A stretch of 64,000 nt of DNA from JBNJFY01 sp051747265 (GTDB lineage: Bacteria; Bacteroidota; Rhodothermia; Balneolales; Balneolaceae): contig JBNJFY010000005.1 in assembly GCA_051747265.1 (NCBI GenBank), forward strand, positions 124,001-188,000, given 5' to 3'. The position numbers and the translations under genes are program-made. Shown here in pieces: positions 1-6,781 of the stretch. The notes beneath the pieces were generated by a model, which saw nothing but the letters and a program-made list of their open reading frames with translations, was not told the DNA's origin and did not search any database. How positions within the stretch are numbered: the stretch's first letter is position 1; each line of letters opens with the position of its first letter.

Positions 1-1013
1 CAGAGGATGCCACCGTAGCTCGTAATTTTGGGGCCGAGGGCATCGGACTAACGCGAACGGAGCACATGTTCTTTGGCGAAGATCGGATTCGTTCCATGAG
101 AAAAATGATTATTGCCAATAGCGAGGAGGAGCGTCGCAATGCGCTTAAAGAACTACTTCCGTACCAACAAGAGGATTTCTATGGAATTCTGAAAGCGATG
201 GACGGTTATCCAGTGACCATACGTTTATTGGATCCACCACTGCATGAATTCCTGCCTAATGAGGAGGAAGACATTCAACGGGTGGCCGAGGATTTAGACA
301 TTGAGATCGATGTTCTGAAAAAGAAAATTGCCCAACTGAAGGAGTTTAATCCCATGCTGGGGCACCGGGGTTGTCGTTTGGGTATCACTCATCCGGAAAT
401 CACCGAGATGCAGGCTAAAGCAATTTTAAATGCCACCCTGGATCTGGTGGATGAAGGCCTGGATCCCAAACCGGAAATCATGATACCGCTTATCGGTGCC
501 GTGGAAGAGTTTGAGAATCAACGAGCATTGATTGAGCAAACTGCAGATCGATTATTTACCGAACGTGGAACGAGCATCGAATTCCCCATCGGTACCATGG
601 TCGAAGTACCAAGGGCTGCACTTACTGCCTCGATGGTGGCTGAGAAAGCCGACTTCTTCTCGTTCGGCACCAATGATTTAACCCAGTTGACTTATGGTTT
701 TAGTAGGGATGATGCTGGTAAGTTCTTGCCGGAATATATCCAGCGAAAAATCTTACCTGATGATCCATTCCAGGTATTGGACCAAGAAGGGGTGGGGCGT
801 TTGGTTAGCATGGCCACGAAAGAAGGGCGATCTGCAAATCCAGATCTGAAGGTAGGTATTTGTGGTGAGCATGGCGGAGAGCCTTCCAGTATTGCTTTCT
901 TCTATGAAAACAAACTCAATTATGTCTCTTGCTCTCCTTATCGCGTACCCATCGCTAGATTAGCGGTAGCGCAATCACACTTACGGGACAATGGTTCGCA
1001 GGATACGGATTAA
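1..1013 (+). CDS. ppdK: pyruvate, phosphate dikinase, C-terminal part (5' end outside window)
   Basis: The gene enters from the left edge, with its first full codon at base 3, and ends with TAA at 1011-1013. The visible part is the PEP/pyruvate-binding TIM barrel. The first residues read GAEGIGLTRTEHMFF, followed by NPMLGHRGCRLGITHPEI, FSFGTNDLTQLTYGFSRDD and the active-site segment KVGICGEHGGEPSS, which carries the conserved cysteine. The enzyme interconverts pyruvate, ATP and phosphate with PEP, AMP and pyrophosphate in the cytoplasm. The motif order and the GHRGCRLG form fit PPDK better than PEP synthase or PtsI. The swivelling phosphohistidine and ATP-grasp domains lie upstream and cannot be checked. 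A rho-independent terminator follows, so this is the last gene of its transcript. Confidence 0.95.
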   Translation, partial: EDATVARNFGAEGIGLTRTEHMFFGEDRIRSMRKMIIANSEEERRNALKELLPYQQEDFYGILKAMDGYPVTIRLLDPPLHEFLPNEEEDIQRVAEDLDIEIDVLKKKIAQLKEFNPMLGHRGCRLGITHPEITEMQAKAILNATLDLVDEGLDPKPEIMIPLIGAVEEFENQRALIEQTADRLFTERGTSIEFPIGTMVEVPRAALTASMVAEKADFFSFGTNDLTQLTYGFSRDDAGKFLPEYIQRKILPDDPFQVLDQEGVGRLVSMATKEGRSANPDLKVGICGEHGGEPSSIAFFYENKLNYVSCSPYRVPIARLAVAQSHLRDNGSQDTD

Positions 1014-1038
1014 CCATCAAAATTAATCTCAGAACCCA

Positions 1039-1071
1039 AGCCTCGTCGAATACAACGGCGAGGCTTTTTTA
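1039..1071 (+). terminator. rho-independent terminator after ppdK
   Basis: AGCCTCG (1039-1045) pairs with CGAGGCT (1059-1065) and is followed directly by a T run. The hairpin lies 25 bases after the ppdK stop codon. Confidence 0.85.
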
Positions 1072-1155
1072 TTTGTTTAGTAATCAGGATTGGTCCACAC
1101 AGAACTAAAATGAGGCCAAAATCAGCCTCCATAGCCTGTACGGCCCTTTATTCTA

Positions 1156-1204
1156 AATGTTAATATTGAGTTAACATTACTCTTGAAAATTTAAAATACC
1201 TTTG
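1156..1204 (+). promoter_or_regulatory. candidate Pho-type operator and promoter of pstS
   Basis: TACCTTTG (1197-1204) fits the Bacteroidetes -7 element TAnnTTTG. No TTG stands at the usual -33 distance. The region just upstream instead carries AATGTTAA-N7-TTAACATT (1156-1178), a perfect inverted repeat. The same bases can be read as a direct repeat, TTAATA (1160-1165) and TTAACA (1171-1176), 11 bases apart, which resembles the TTAACA repeats of PhoP boxes in Firmicutes. A weak -33 replaced by an activator repeat suits a phosphate-starvation promoter. The assignment to a PhoB-like regulator is inference; no phoB or phoR lies in the window. Confidence 0.5.
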
Positions 1205-1253
1205 CAGTGCAAAATCAGCATACGACATATTGGAGTTAATAAAAGGATTCAAC

Positions 1254-2210
1254 ATGGCAAAGCAATACGTAGCCCTATTGGTATTCGTCGGTCTATTTAT
1301 CACATCTTGCGGATCTGGCGGAGATAATGGTTTATCTGGTGAAGTTAAAATTGATGGTTCCAGCACCGTTTACCCGATAACAGAAGCGGTCGCAGAAGAA
1401 TTTCGAGCTGAAGCCCCACGCGTTCGGGTTACTGTGGGAGTTTCTGGTACAGGTGGAGGCTTTAAAAAGTTTCTGCGCGGAGAAACAGATATCAACGATG
1501 CTTCTCGTATGATTAAACCGTCCGAAATAGAAGAGGCTAAACAGAATGACATTGACTACGTGCGGTTATCCGTAGCCTACGATGGAATTGCGGTAGTGAT
1601 CAACCCAGAGAATGACTGGGCCAATAATCTGACCTTGGATGAGCTTCGAAAAATATGGGAGCCGGCCGCCCAAGGTAAAATTACCAAGTGGAACCAAATT
1701 AGAAGCGAATGGCCCGATGAGGAAATTCACTTATTTGGCCCGGGCGTAGCTTCTGGTACCTATGACTACTTTACGGAGGCCATTGTAGGAGAGAGCGGAG
1801 CGAGTCGCGGTGATTACACGGCGAGTGAAGATGATAATGTGTTAGTCCAGGGAGTATCCACCGATAAGTACGCCATGGGGTTCTTCGGTATAGCTTATTA
1901 TGAAGAAAACATGGACAAGCTCAATTTGATCAAGGTTGAAAATAGTGAAGGTGAATTTATTGAACCCACCACCGAAACTGTGGCCGATGGCAGCTACAAT
2001 CCGCTATCTCGACCATTATTTATCTATGTATCTGAATATGGGGTTCAGAGAAAGTCAGTTCGTGAATTTGTGAGTTTTTATTTGAAAACAGCTCCCTCAC
2101 TGGCTAAGCAAGTAGGCTATGTGGCGATGCCTGATTCTGTGTATCAAACTCAAATAAAGAAGTTTGAAGACTTTTTGCCTGAGATGGACACTCAACAAGC
2201 AGAGCATTAA
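1254..2210 (+). CDS. pstS: phosphate-binding lipoprotein of the Pst ABC transporter
   Basis: This is the extracytoplasmic phosphate-capturing subunit of PstSCAB. The ATG at 1254 is chosen because AAAAGGA lies 6-7 bases upstream and because it starts a lipoprotein signal (AKQYVALLVFVGLFITSC) with a lipobox cysteine about residue 20. The TTG at 1230 would only add residues before the signal. Hallmarks are IDGSSTVYPITEAVAE near the N-terminus, VSGTGGGFKKF, the GPGVASGTYDYFTEAI phosphate-contact loop and YNPLSRPLFIYV near the C-terminus. The length, 318 residues, is usual for the family. It is the first gene of pstSCAB-phoU, with a Pho-box-like repeat upstream, so induction by phosphate limitation is likely. 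The protein is probably anchored in a membrane by its lipidated cysteine. Confidence 0.96.
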   Translation: MAKQYVALLVFVGLFITSCGSGGDNGLSGEVKIDGSSTVYPITEAVAEEFRAEAPRVRVTVGVSGTGGGFKKFLRGETDINDASRMIKPSEIEEAKQNDIDYVRLSVAYDGIAVVINPENDWANNLTLDELRKIWEPAAQGKITKWNQIRSEWPDEEIHLFGPGVASGTYDYFTEAIVGESGASRGDYTASEDDNVLVQGVSTDKYAMGFFGIAYYEENMDKLNLIKVENSEGEFIEPTTETVADGSYNPLSRPLFIYVSEYGVQRKSVREFVSFYLKTAPSLAKQVGYVAMPDSVYQTQIKKFEDFLPEMDTQQAEH

Positions 2211-2250
2211 TCCATATTCATCATATTCGCCAATTTAAGCTGGAACAGGT

Positions 2251-3135
2251 TTGGTTAGTCGAAAACTGAAAGAATCCATTATTGAGAAAGCACTGGCCGC
2301 TTGTGCTTTCATTACCATCCTGACTACCATTGGAATTGTATTGATTCTGGTGGTTGAAGCAGCCGGCTTTTTCAGTGAGGTCTCCATAATTGAGTTTCTC
2401 ACTGGAACAGAGTGGACGCCCTTGTTCTCGAATAAGCAATACGGGATTCTGCCACTGTTAGCTGGTACATTTCTAACCACCTTGATTGCAATTTCGGTAG
2501 CATTGCCGGTGGGCTTAATCATCGCCATTTATCTAAATGAATATGCCCCACAGCGTATTCGTTCTATAGTTAAGCCATTACTAGAGATTTTGGCGGTAGT
2601 GCCTACCGTTGTGTATGGATTCTTTGCCTTGATGATAGTTACTCCATTGCTCAAAACGATTATTCCCAATTTATCTGGGTTTAATGCGCTTTCCCCCGGA
2701 TTGGTTATGGGTATGATGATTATTCCATTTGTCTCTTCGCTGAGTGAAGACGCCCTCAGTTCGGTGCCCGATTCACTCCGCCAAGCAGCATTTGGGATGG
2801 GATCGACCAAGTTTCAAACCGCTTTCCGAGTCATGGTTCCGGCAGCTTCTTCAGGGATTGTAGTATCCGCCATTTTAGCCATTTCAAGGGCTATCGGCGA
2901 AACCATGATTGTAGCTATTGCTGCCGGACATCAAGCTCGCTTAACTTTTGATCCCACCGTTCCCATTGAAACGATTACCGCTTATATCGTTCAGGTAAGT
3001 ATGGGTGATGTTCCATTTGGTACACTCGCCTACAAAACAATCTTTGCCGCGGGTATTACGCTATTCGTATTCACCTTCATCCTGAACAATATCAGCTACT
3101 GGATACGCATAAAGTATCAGAACAAGTATGAATAA
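2251..3135 (+). CDS. pstC: phosphate ABC transporter permease PstC
   Basis: PstC is one of the two inner-membrane subunits that form the phosphate channel. About six hydrophobic segments are visible, the first at residues 13-40. The cytoplasmic EAA loop reads DSLRQAAFGMGSTKFQTAF, and SRAIGETMIVAIAAGHQ follows it, as in the family. Only TTG (2251) is available as a start between the in-frame stop at 2236 and the first membrane segment. A weak GGAACAGG lies just before it, so a TTG start is accepted. The gene follows pstS by 40 bases and its last 8 bases overlap pstA, which suggests coupled translation. Its 294 residues are normal for the family. Confidence 0.94.
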   Translation: MVSRKLKESIIEKALAACAFITILTTIGIVLILVVEAAGFFSEVSIIEFLTGTEWTPLFSNKQYGILPLLAGTFLTTLIAISVALPVGLIIAIYLNEYAPQRIRSIVKPLLEILAVVPTVVYGFFALMIVTPLLKTIIPNLSGFNALSPGLVMGMMIIPFVSSLSEDALSSVPDSLRQAAFGMGSTKFQTAFRVMVPAASSGIVVSAILAISRAIGETMIVAIAAGHQARLTFDPTVPIETITAYIVQVSMGDVPFGTLAYKTIFAAGITLFVFTFILNNISYWIRIKYQNKYE

Positions 3136-3985
3136 CGAGCAAAGCAGCAGATTAAAAGACCAAATATTTCAAGGTATTGGTATAACAGCTACAATTAGTT
3201 GTTTGGTAATCCTGGCTGTATTTATCGCCTTTATTTTGCACCAGGGACTGGATCGGTTAAGCTGGGAGTTCATGGTCAGTTTGCCATCTCGGTTCGCTGA
3301 GAAAGCAGGTATCTATACCGCTTGGATCGGTACTTTGTGGATTTTGATAATGACCACCATAATCTCATTTCCATTGGGGGTGGGAGCGGGTATTTATTTG
3401 GAAGAATATTCCGCCAAAAATCGCTGGAGCACGTTCCTGGAAATCAATATTTCCAACTTGGCCGGTGTGCCTTCTATTATTTATGGTTTGCTCGGTTTAG
3501 AGGTCTTTGTTCGAATGGCCCGGATGGGAAGTAGTATTTTGGCAGGTGCGCTGACACTGTCACTGCTCATATTGCCAATTATAATTGTGGCCACTCGAGA
3601 AGCTATACGAGCGGTGCCTTCAACTATTAAAGAAGCATCTTTCGCATTGGGGGCTACCAAATGGCAAACCATCTGGAATCAAATATTACCGGCGTCGTTT
3701 GGTGGCATTCTAACGGGCGTCATATTAGCCTTATCCCGAGCAGTGGGGGAGACCGCGCCGCTTATTGTGGTCGGGGCATTAGCCTATGTTCCGTTTACTC
3801 CGTCCGGGCCGCTGGATGAATTTACCGTACTCCCCATTCAGATATTTAATTGGGTATCACGCCCACAACACGAATTTGTTATCAACGCTGCAGCAGCCAT
3901 TATCGTTCTGCTACTGATTACTTTTGCCCTCAATGGTATAGCCGTTTACTTACGCTACCGATGGCAACAGCGCTTCAAATGGTAA
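3128..3985 (+). CDS. pstA: phosphate ABC transporter permease PstA
   Basis: PstA is the second permease subunit of the Pst importer and pairs with PstC in the inner membrane. Its 285 residues have about six membrane segments. The EAA loop TIKEASFALGATKWQTIW and the following ALSRAVGETAPLIVVGAL are characteristic of PstA. The ATG at 3128 lies inside the end of pstC (ATGAATAA overlap), a layout that supports translational coupling. pstB follows after 33 bases. Confidence 0.95.
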   Translation: MNNEQSSRLKDQIFQGIGITATISCLVILAVFIAFILHQGLDRLSWEFMVSLPSRFAEKAGIYTAWIGTLWILIMTTIISFPLGVGAGIYLEEYSAKNRWSTFLEINISNLAGVPSIIYGLLGLEVFVRMARMGSSILAGALTLSLLILPIIIVATREAIRAVPSTIKEASFALGATKWQTIWNQILPASFGGILTGVILALSRAVGETAPLIVVGALAYVPFTPSGPLDEFTVLPIQIFNWVSRPQHEFVINAAAAIIVLLLITFALNGIAVYLRYRWQQRFKW

Positions 3986-4018
3986 TCCACGATTTGATTT
4001 CATCTAATTGATTATCTC

Positions 4019-4843
4019 ATGAGTCCAGAAACAAAAATACCCAAGGTAACTCACCAAAAATCTCAGCCTAAGTTGAACCCCCATAATAAGGAGTTTAAGC
4101 TACAAGCGAAGAATGTAGATGTGTTCTATGGTGATTTCCAAGCCATCAAAGATATCTCCATGGAAATCGTGGCTAATGCGGTCACAGCTTTTATTGGGCC
4201 TTCCGGATGTGGTAAATCAACCTTTCTGAGGTTATTTAATCGGATGAATGATTATATCGATGGGTTTAAGCTGAATGGAAATATCTTGCTGGACGGCGAT
4301 GATATCTACAAGAGTTCTATTAAAGTGGAAAGTCTTCGCAAGAAAGTGGGAATGGTTTTTCAAAAGCCTAATCCATTTCCAAAATCTATATATGAAAATG
4401 TAGCTTATGGGCTTCGTATTCAGGGGATTACGGACGAAGAATTCATAGAAGACCGGGTGATTGATTCATTGAAAGATGCTACGCTGTTTGATGAAGTGAA
4501 AGACAACTTAGACAAGCAAGCGTTAGCCTTGTCTGGGGGACAGCAGCAGCGATTGTGTATTGCGCGCGCGTTAGCTGTTCAACCGTCAGTTCTGCTCATG
4601 GATGAACCTACTTCAGCTTTGGATCCCATTTCAACCAGTAAAATAGAAGATTTGGTGCATGAGTTGAAACAGAAGTACACCATTGTCATGGTGACGCATA
4701 ATATGCAGCAGGCGGGAAGAGTAAGTGATAACACCGCTTTTCTGTATATGGGGAAACTCATTGAGTATGGAGATACGGAAAAAATATTTACTAATCCTGA
4801 AAAAGAACGTACACAGAATTACATTACTGGTAGATTCGGTTAA
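4019..4843 (+). CDS. pstB: phosphate ABC transporter ATPase PstB
   Basis: PstB hydrolyses ATP to drive phosphate import through PstCA. Walker A is GPSGCGKST (about residues 61-69), followed by a Q-loop (VGMVFQKPNPFP), the ABC signature LSGGQQQR and Walker B LLMDEPTSALDP. The H-loop is VTHNMQQAGR. The C-terminal GKLIEYGDTEKIFTNP is typical of PstB. An extra polar N-terminal stretch of about 25 residues precedes the ABC domain, which starts at LQAKNVDVFYGDFQA. The gene lies between pstA and phoU. Confidence 0.97.
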   Translation: MSPETKIPKVTHQKSQPKLNPHNKEFKLQAKNVDVFYGDFQAIKDISMEIVANAVTAFIGPSGCGKSTFLRLFNRMNDYIDGFKLNGNILLDGDDIYKSSIKVESLRKKVGMVFQKPNPFPKSIYENVAYGLRIQGITDEEFIEDRVIDSLKDATLFDEVKDNLDKQALALSGGQQQRLCIARALAVQPSVLLMDEPTSALDPISTSKIEDLVHELKQKYTIVMVTHNMQQAGRVSDNTAFLYMGKLIEYGDTEKIFTNPEKERTQNYITGRFG

Positions 4844-4873
4844 TAAGAGGGTTTAATACCAAGAAAAAGAGCA

Positions 4874-5569
4874 ATGACACAGCTAGAACAACAGATCAAC
4901 ATGCTGAACGAGGATCTCATTGAAATGATGTATCTCGTTAAAACCCAGTTAGAGAAAAATCGGAAGGCATTTTTTGATTATGATACCGAGTTAGCGCACG
5001 AAATACACGCCAGTGAGAAGCGGGTGGATACACTGGAGCTGAAAATTGATCGGGATTGTGAAAATGTACTCGCTCTGCATAATCCCGTTGCCGTAGATCT
5101 TCGTTTTGTTATCGCATGCTTTAAGATCAATTCTGATTTGGAACGCTTGGGAGATCACGCCAATAGCATTGCCAAATATATTTTGGATTTTGGTGGTCCC
5201 ATTGATCAAGATATTATCGAGCGTATGAAATTGGATGAGATGTTCGATGTAGCCATCAAAATGGTGAGCAATGTGTTTAGCTCCTACATCAGCGAGGATA
5301 CCGCTTTGGCTCGTAAAGTGTTCGCCCGCGATGAAATACTTAATGAAATCCAGCGCAATTCTTCTCAAAATATTTCGAAAGTGATTCGGGAAGACCCGGA
5401 TAATATGGAATTGTACTTATACCTCTTTTCTATCATTCAAAAACTGGAACGGGTAGGAGATCTTACCAAGAATGTGGCCGAAGAGATTATCTTTTATTTG
5501 GAAGCCAAAGTTCTAAAACATAAAAAGGACGACCTTAAAAAGGGTTCCCATCAGGAATCAGATGATTAG
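4874..5569 (+). CDS. phoU: phosphate signalling protein PhoU
   Basis: PhoU is a cytoplasmic all-helical protein that links Pst transporter activity to the phosphate sensor kinase and keeps the Pho response low when phosphate is plentiful. Two PhoU repeats are visible. Repeat one contains ALHNPVAVDLRFVIACFKINSDLERLGDHA, and repeat two contains the equivalent SIIQKLERVGDLTKNVAEE. The E/D-rich ERLGDHA and ERVGDLT segments are the metal-contact motifs of the family. Length is 231 residues with a lysine-rich tail. A small inverted repeat, GATAGT-TAC-ACTATC, overlaps the stop codon but has no T run. Confidence 0.95.
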   Translation: MTQLEQQINMLNEDLIEMMYLVKTQLEKNRKAFFDYDTELAHEIHASEKRVDTLELKIDRDCENVLALHNPVAVDLRFVIACFKINSDLERLGDHANSIAKYILDFGGPIDQDIIERMKLDEMFDVAIKMVSNVFSSYISEDTALARKVFARDEILNEIQRNSSQNISKVIREDPDNMELYLYLFSIIQKLERVGDLTKNVAEEIIFYLEAKVLKHKKDDLKKGSHQESDD

Positions 5570-5662
5570 ATAGTTACACTATCCAATGGTTAGCGGCACA
5601 CAGCCCGGGACGACCTACAGATCCCACGAATAAGAAAGATCAGCACAAAAATACTACGTTTT

Positions 5663-6697
5663 ATGAAACAGGTAGCATTACTATGTCTACTATTAGCCGG
5701 ACTGAGCAGCTATACTGCGCAGGCTCAGGTTAAGGTTGGCGATTCAGGAGAACTTAGCGGAAGGGTTTTCAGTGACTTTTACTGGATTCCCATGAATCAC
5801 AACGAAGATTTGGAAGGCAGTACTGGTTTCTGGATCCGTCGTATCTATTTGACTTATGGAAATGAGTTGAGTAATACACTTTCCACACGGTTACGTTTGG
5901 AAATGAGCAACGAAGGCGACTTCCGCACGGATGCCAAGATGGTTCCTGTGGTTAAAGACGCCTATCTCAAATGGTCAAATGGAGATCATTCTTTGTATGC
6001 AGGTATATCGGGAACTCCAACCTGGGGCTTGGTAGAAGATGTCTGGGGCTACCGATCGATGGAAAAATCACCACTTGATTTGCAGAAAATGGGAAGCTCT
6101 CGGGATTTTGGAATAGCCGCCAAAGGACAATTGGGAACCGATGGACGCTTCGGATATCACGCTATGTTCGGTAACGGAAATAGCAATGCCAATGAGATAA
6201 ATGACGGTAAAAAAGTGATGTTATCGTTAAACTATCAGGTGACCGATAACATTGTTATTGAAGGTTATGCCGACTATAATAAACTGTTGAATGATATAGA
6301 GGTCAATACCTTCCAGGGATTTGCGGCTTATCAAACCGATAAATTTACCCTTGGAGCCCTATACGCCTATCAACATCGCACCGGTAACATCCGAAATTCA
6401 GCAATCGATTTAAATATGGCGTCTTTGTTCACTCATTTCGATATAACAGGGCAGATGCGTGGGATTCTGCGTATGGATCACATGTTTGACCGTAATCCGG
6501 ATGGCGATCGTATCGATTACATCCCCTTTAGTACACAAGCCAGCTCTACGTTAATCATTGGAGGAGTCGATTTCCAAGTGGCTGATAAAGTCTCGCTGAT
6601 GCCCAATGTGGAAACGGTTATATATGGAGAAAACAGTGCTGGTGTTCAACCCGATACCGATGTAATTCCGCGGATGACGTTGCTATATAAATTCTAA
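5663..6697 (+). CDS. phosphate-selective-type outer membrane porin
   Basis: A signal peptide (MKQVALLCLLLAGLSSYTAQAQ) is followed by a mature beta-barrel of about 320 residues with alternating aromatic strands and a C-terminal YKF. The TGFWIRRIYLTYGNELSN segment and the DAYLKW...YAGISGTP region are typical of the OprO/OprP (phosphate-selective porin) superfamily. It lies 93 bases after phoU on the same strand and is closed by a terminator, so it probably supplies outer-membrane entry of phosphate for PstSCAB. Substrate selectivity rests on this context and the family resemblance. Some members of the superfamily are general porins. Confidence 0.82.
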   Translation: MKQVALLCLLLAGLSSYTAQAQVKVGDSGELSGRVFSDFYWIPMNHNEDLEGSTGFWIRRIYLTYGNELSNTLSTRLRLEMSNEGDFRTDAKMVPVVKDAYLKWSNGDHSLYAGISGTPTWGLVEDVWGYRSMEKSPLDLQKMGSSRDFGIAAKGQLGTDGRFGYHAMFGNGNSNANEINDGKKVMLSLNYQVTDNIVIEGYADYNKLLNDIEVNTFQGFAAYQTDKFTLGALYAYQHRTGNIRNSAIDLNMASLFTHFDITGQMRGILRMDHMFDRNPDGDRIDYIPFSTQASSTLIIGGVDFQVADKVSLMPNVETVIYGENSAGVQPDTDVIPRMTLLYKF

Positions 6698-6726
6698 TGG
6701 CATCTCTCATTCATTTATAAAAAAGG

Positions 6727-6755
6727 AAAAGCCCCATATCACCATGGGGCTTTTT
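6727..6755. terminator. bidirectional terminator between porin and DUF5916 genes
   Basis: AAAAGCCCCAT (6727-6737) pairs with ATGGGGCTTTT (6744-6754), with T on the plus side and A on the minus side of the stem. It sits between two convergent genes and can serve both. Confidence 0.88.
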
Positions 6756-6781
6756 CTCTTGGGATTCCGTTGGTTGGAGCA

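Noticed and set aside
1230..1253. TTG start that would lengthen PstS by eight residues
   Set aside because: The ATG at 1254 has a ribosome-binding site and directly opens a lipoprotein signal peptide.
5569..5583. GATAGT-TAC-ACTATC after phoU as a terminator
   Set aside because: Short, AT-rich and without a T run; the porin gene follows on the same strand.
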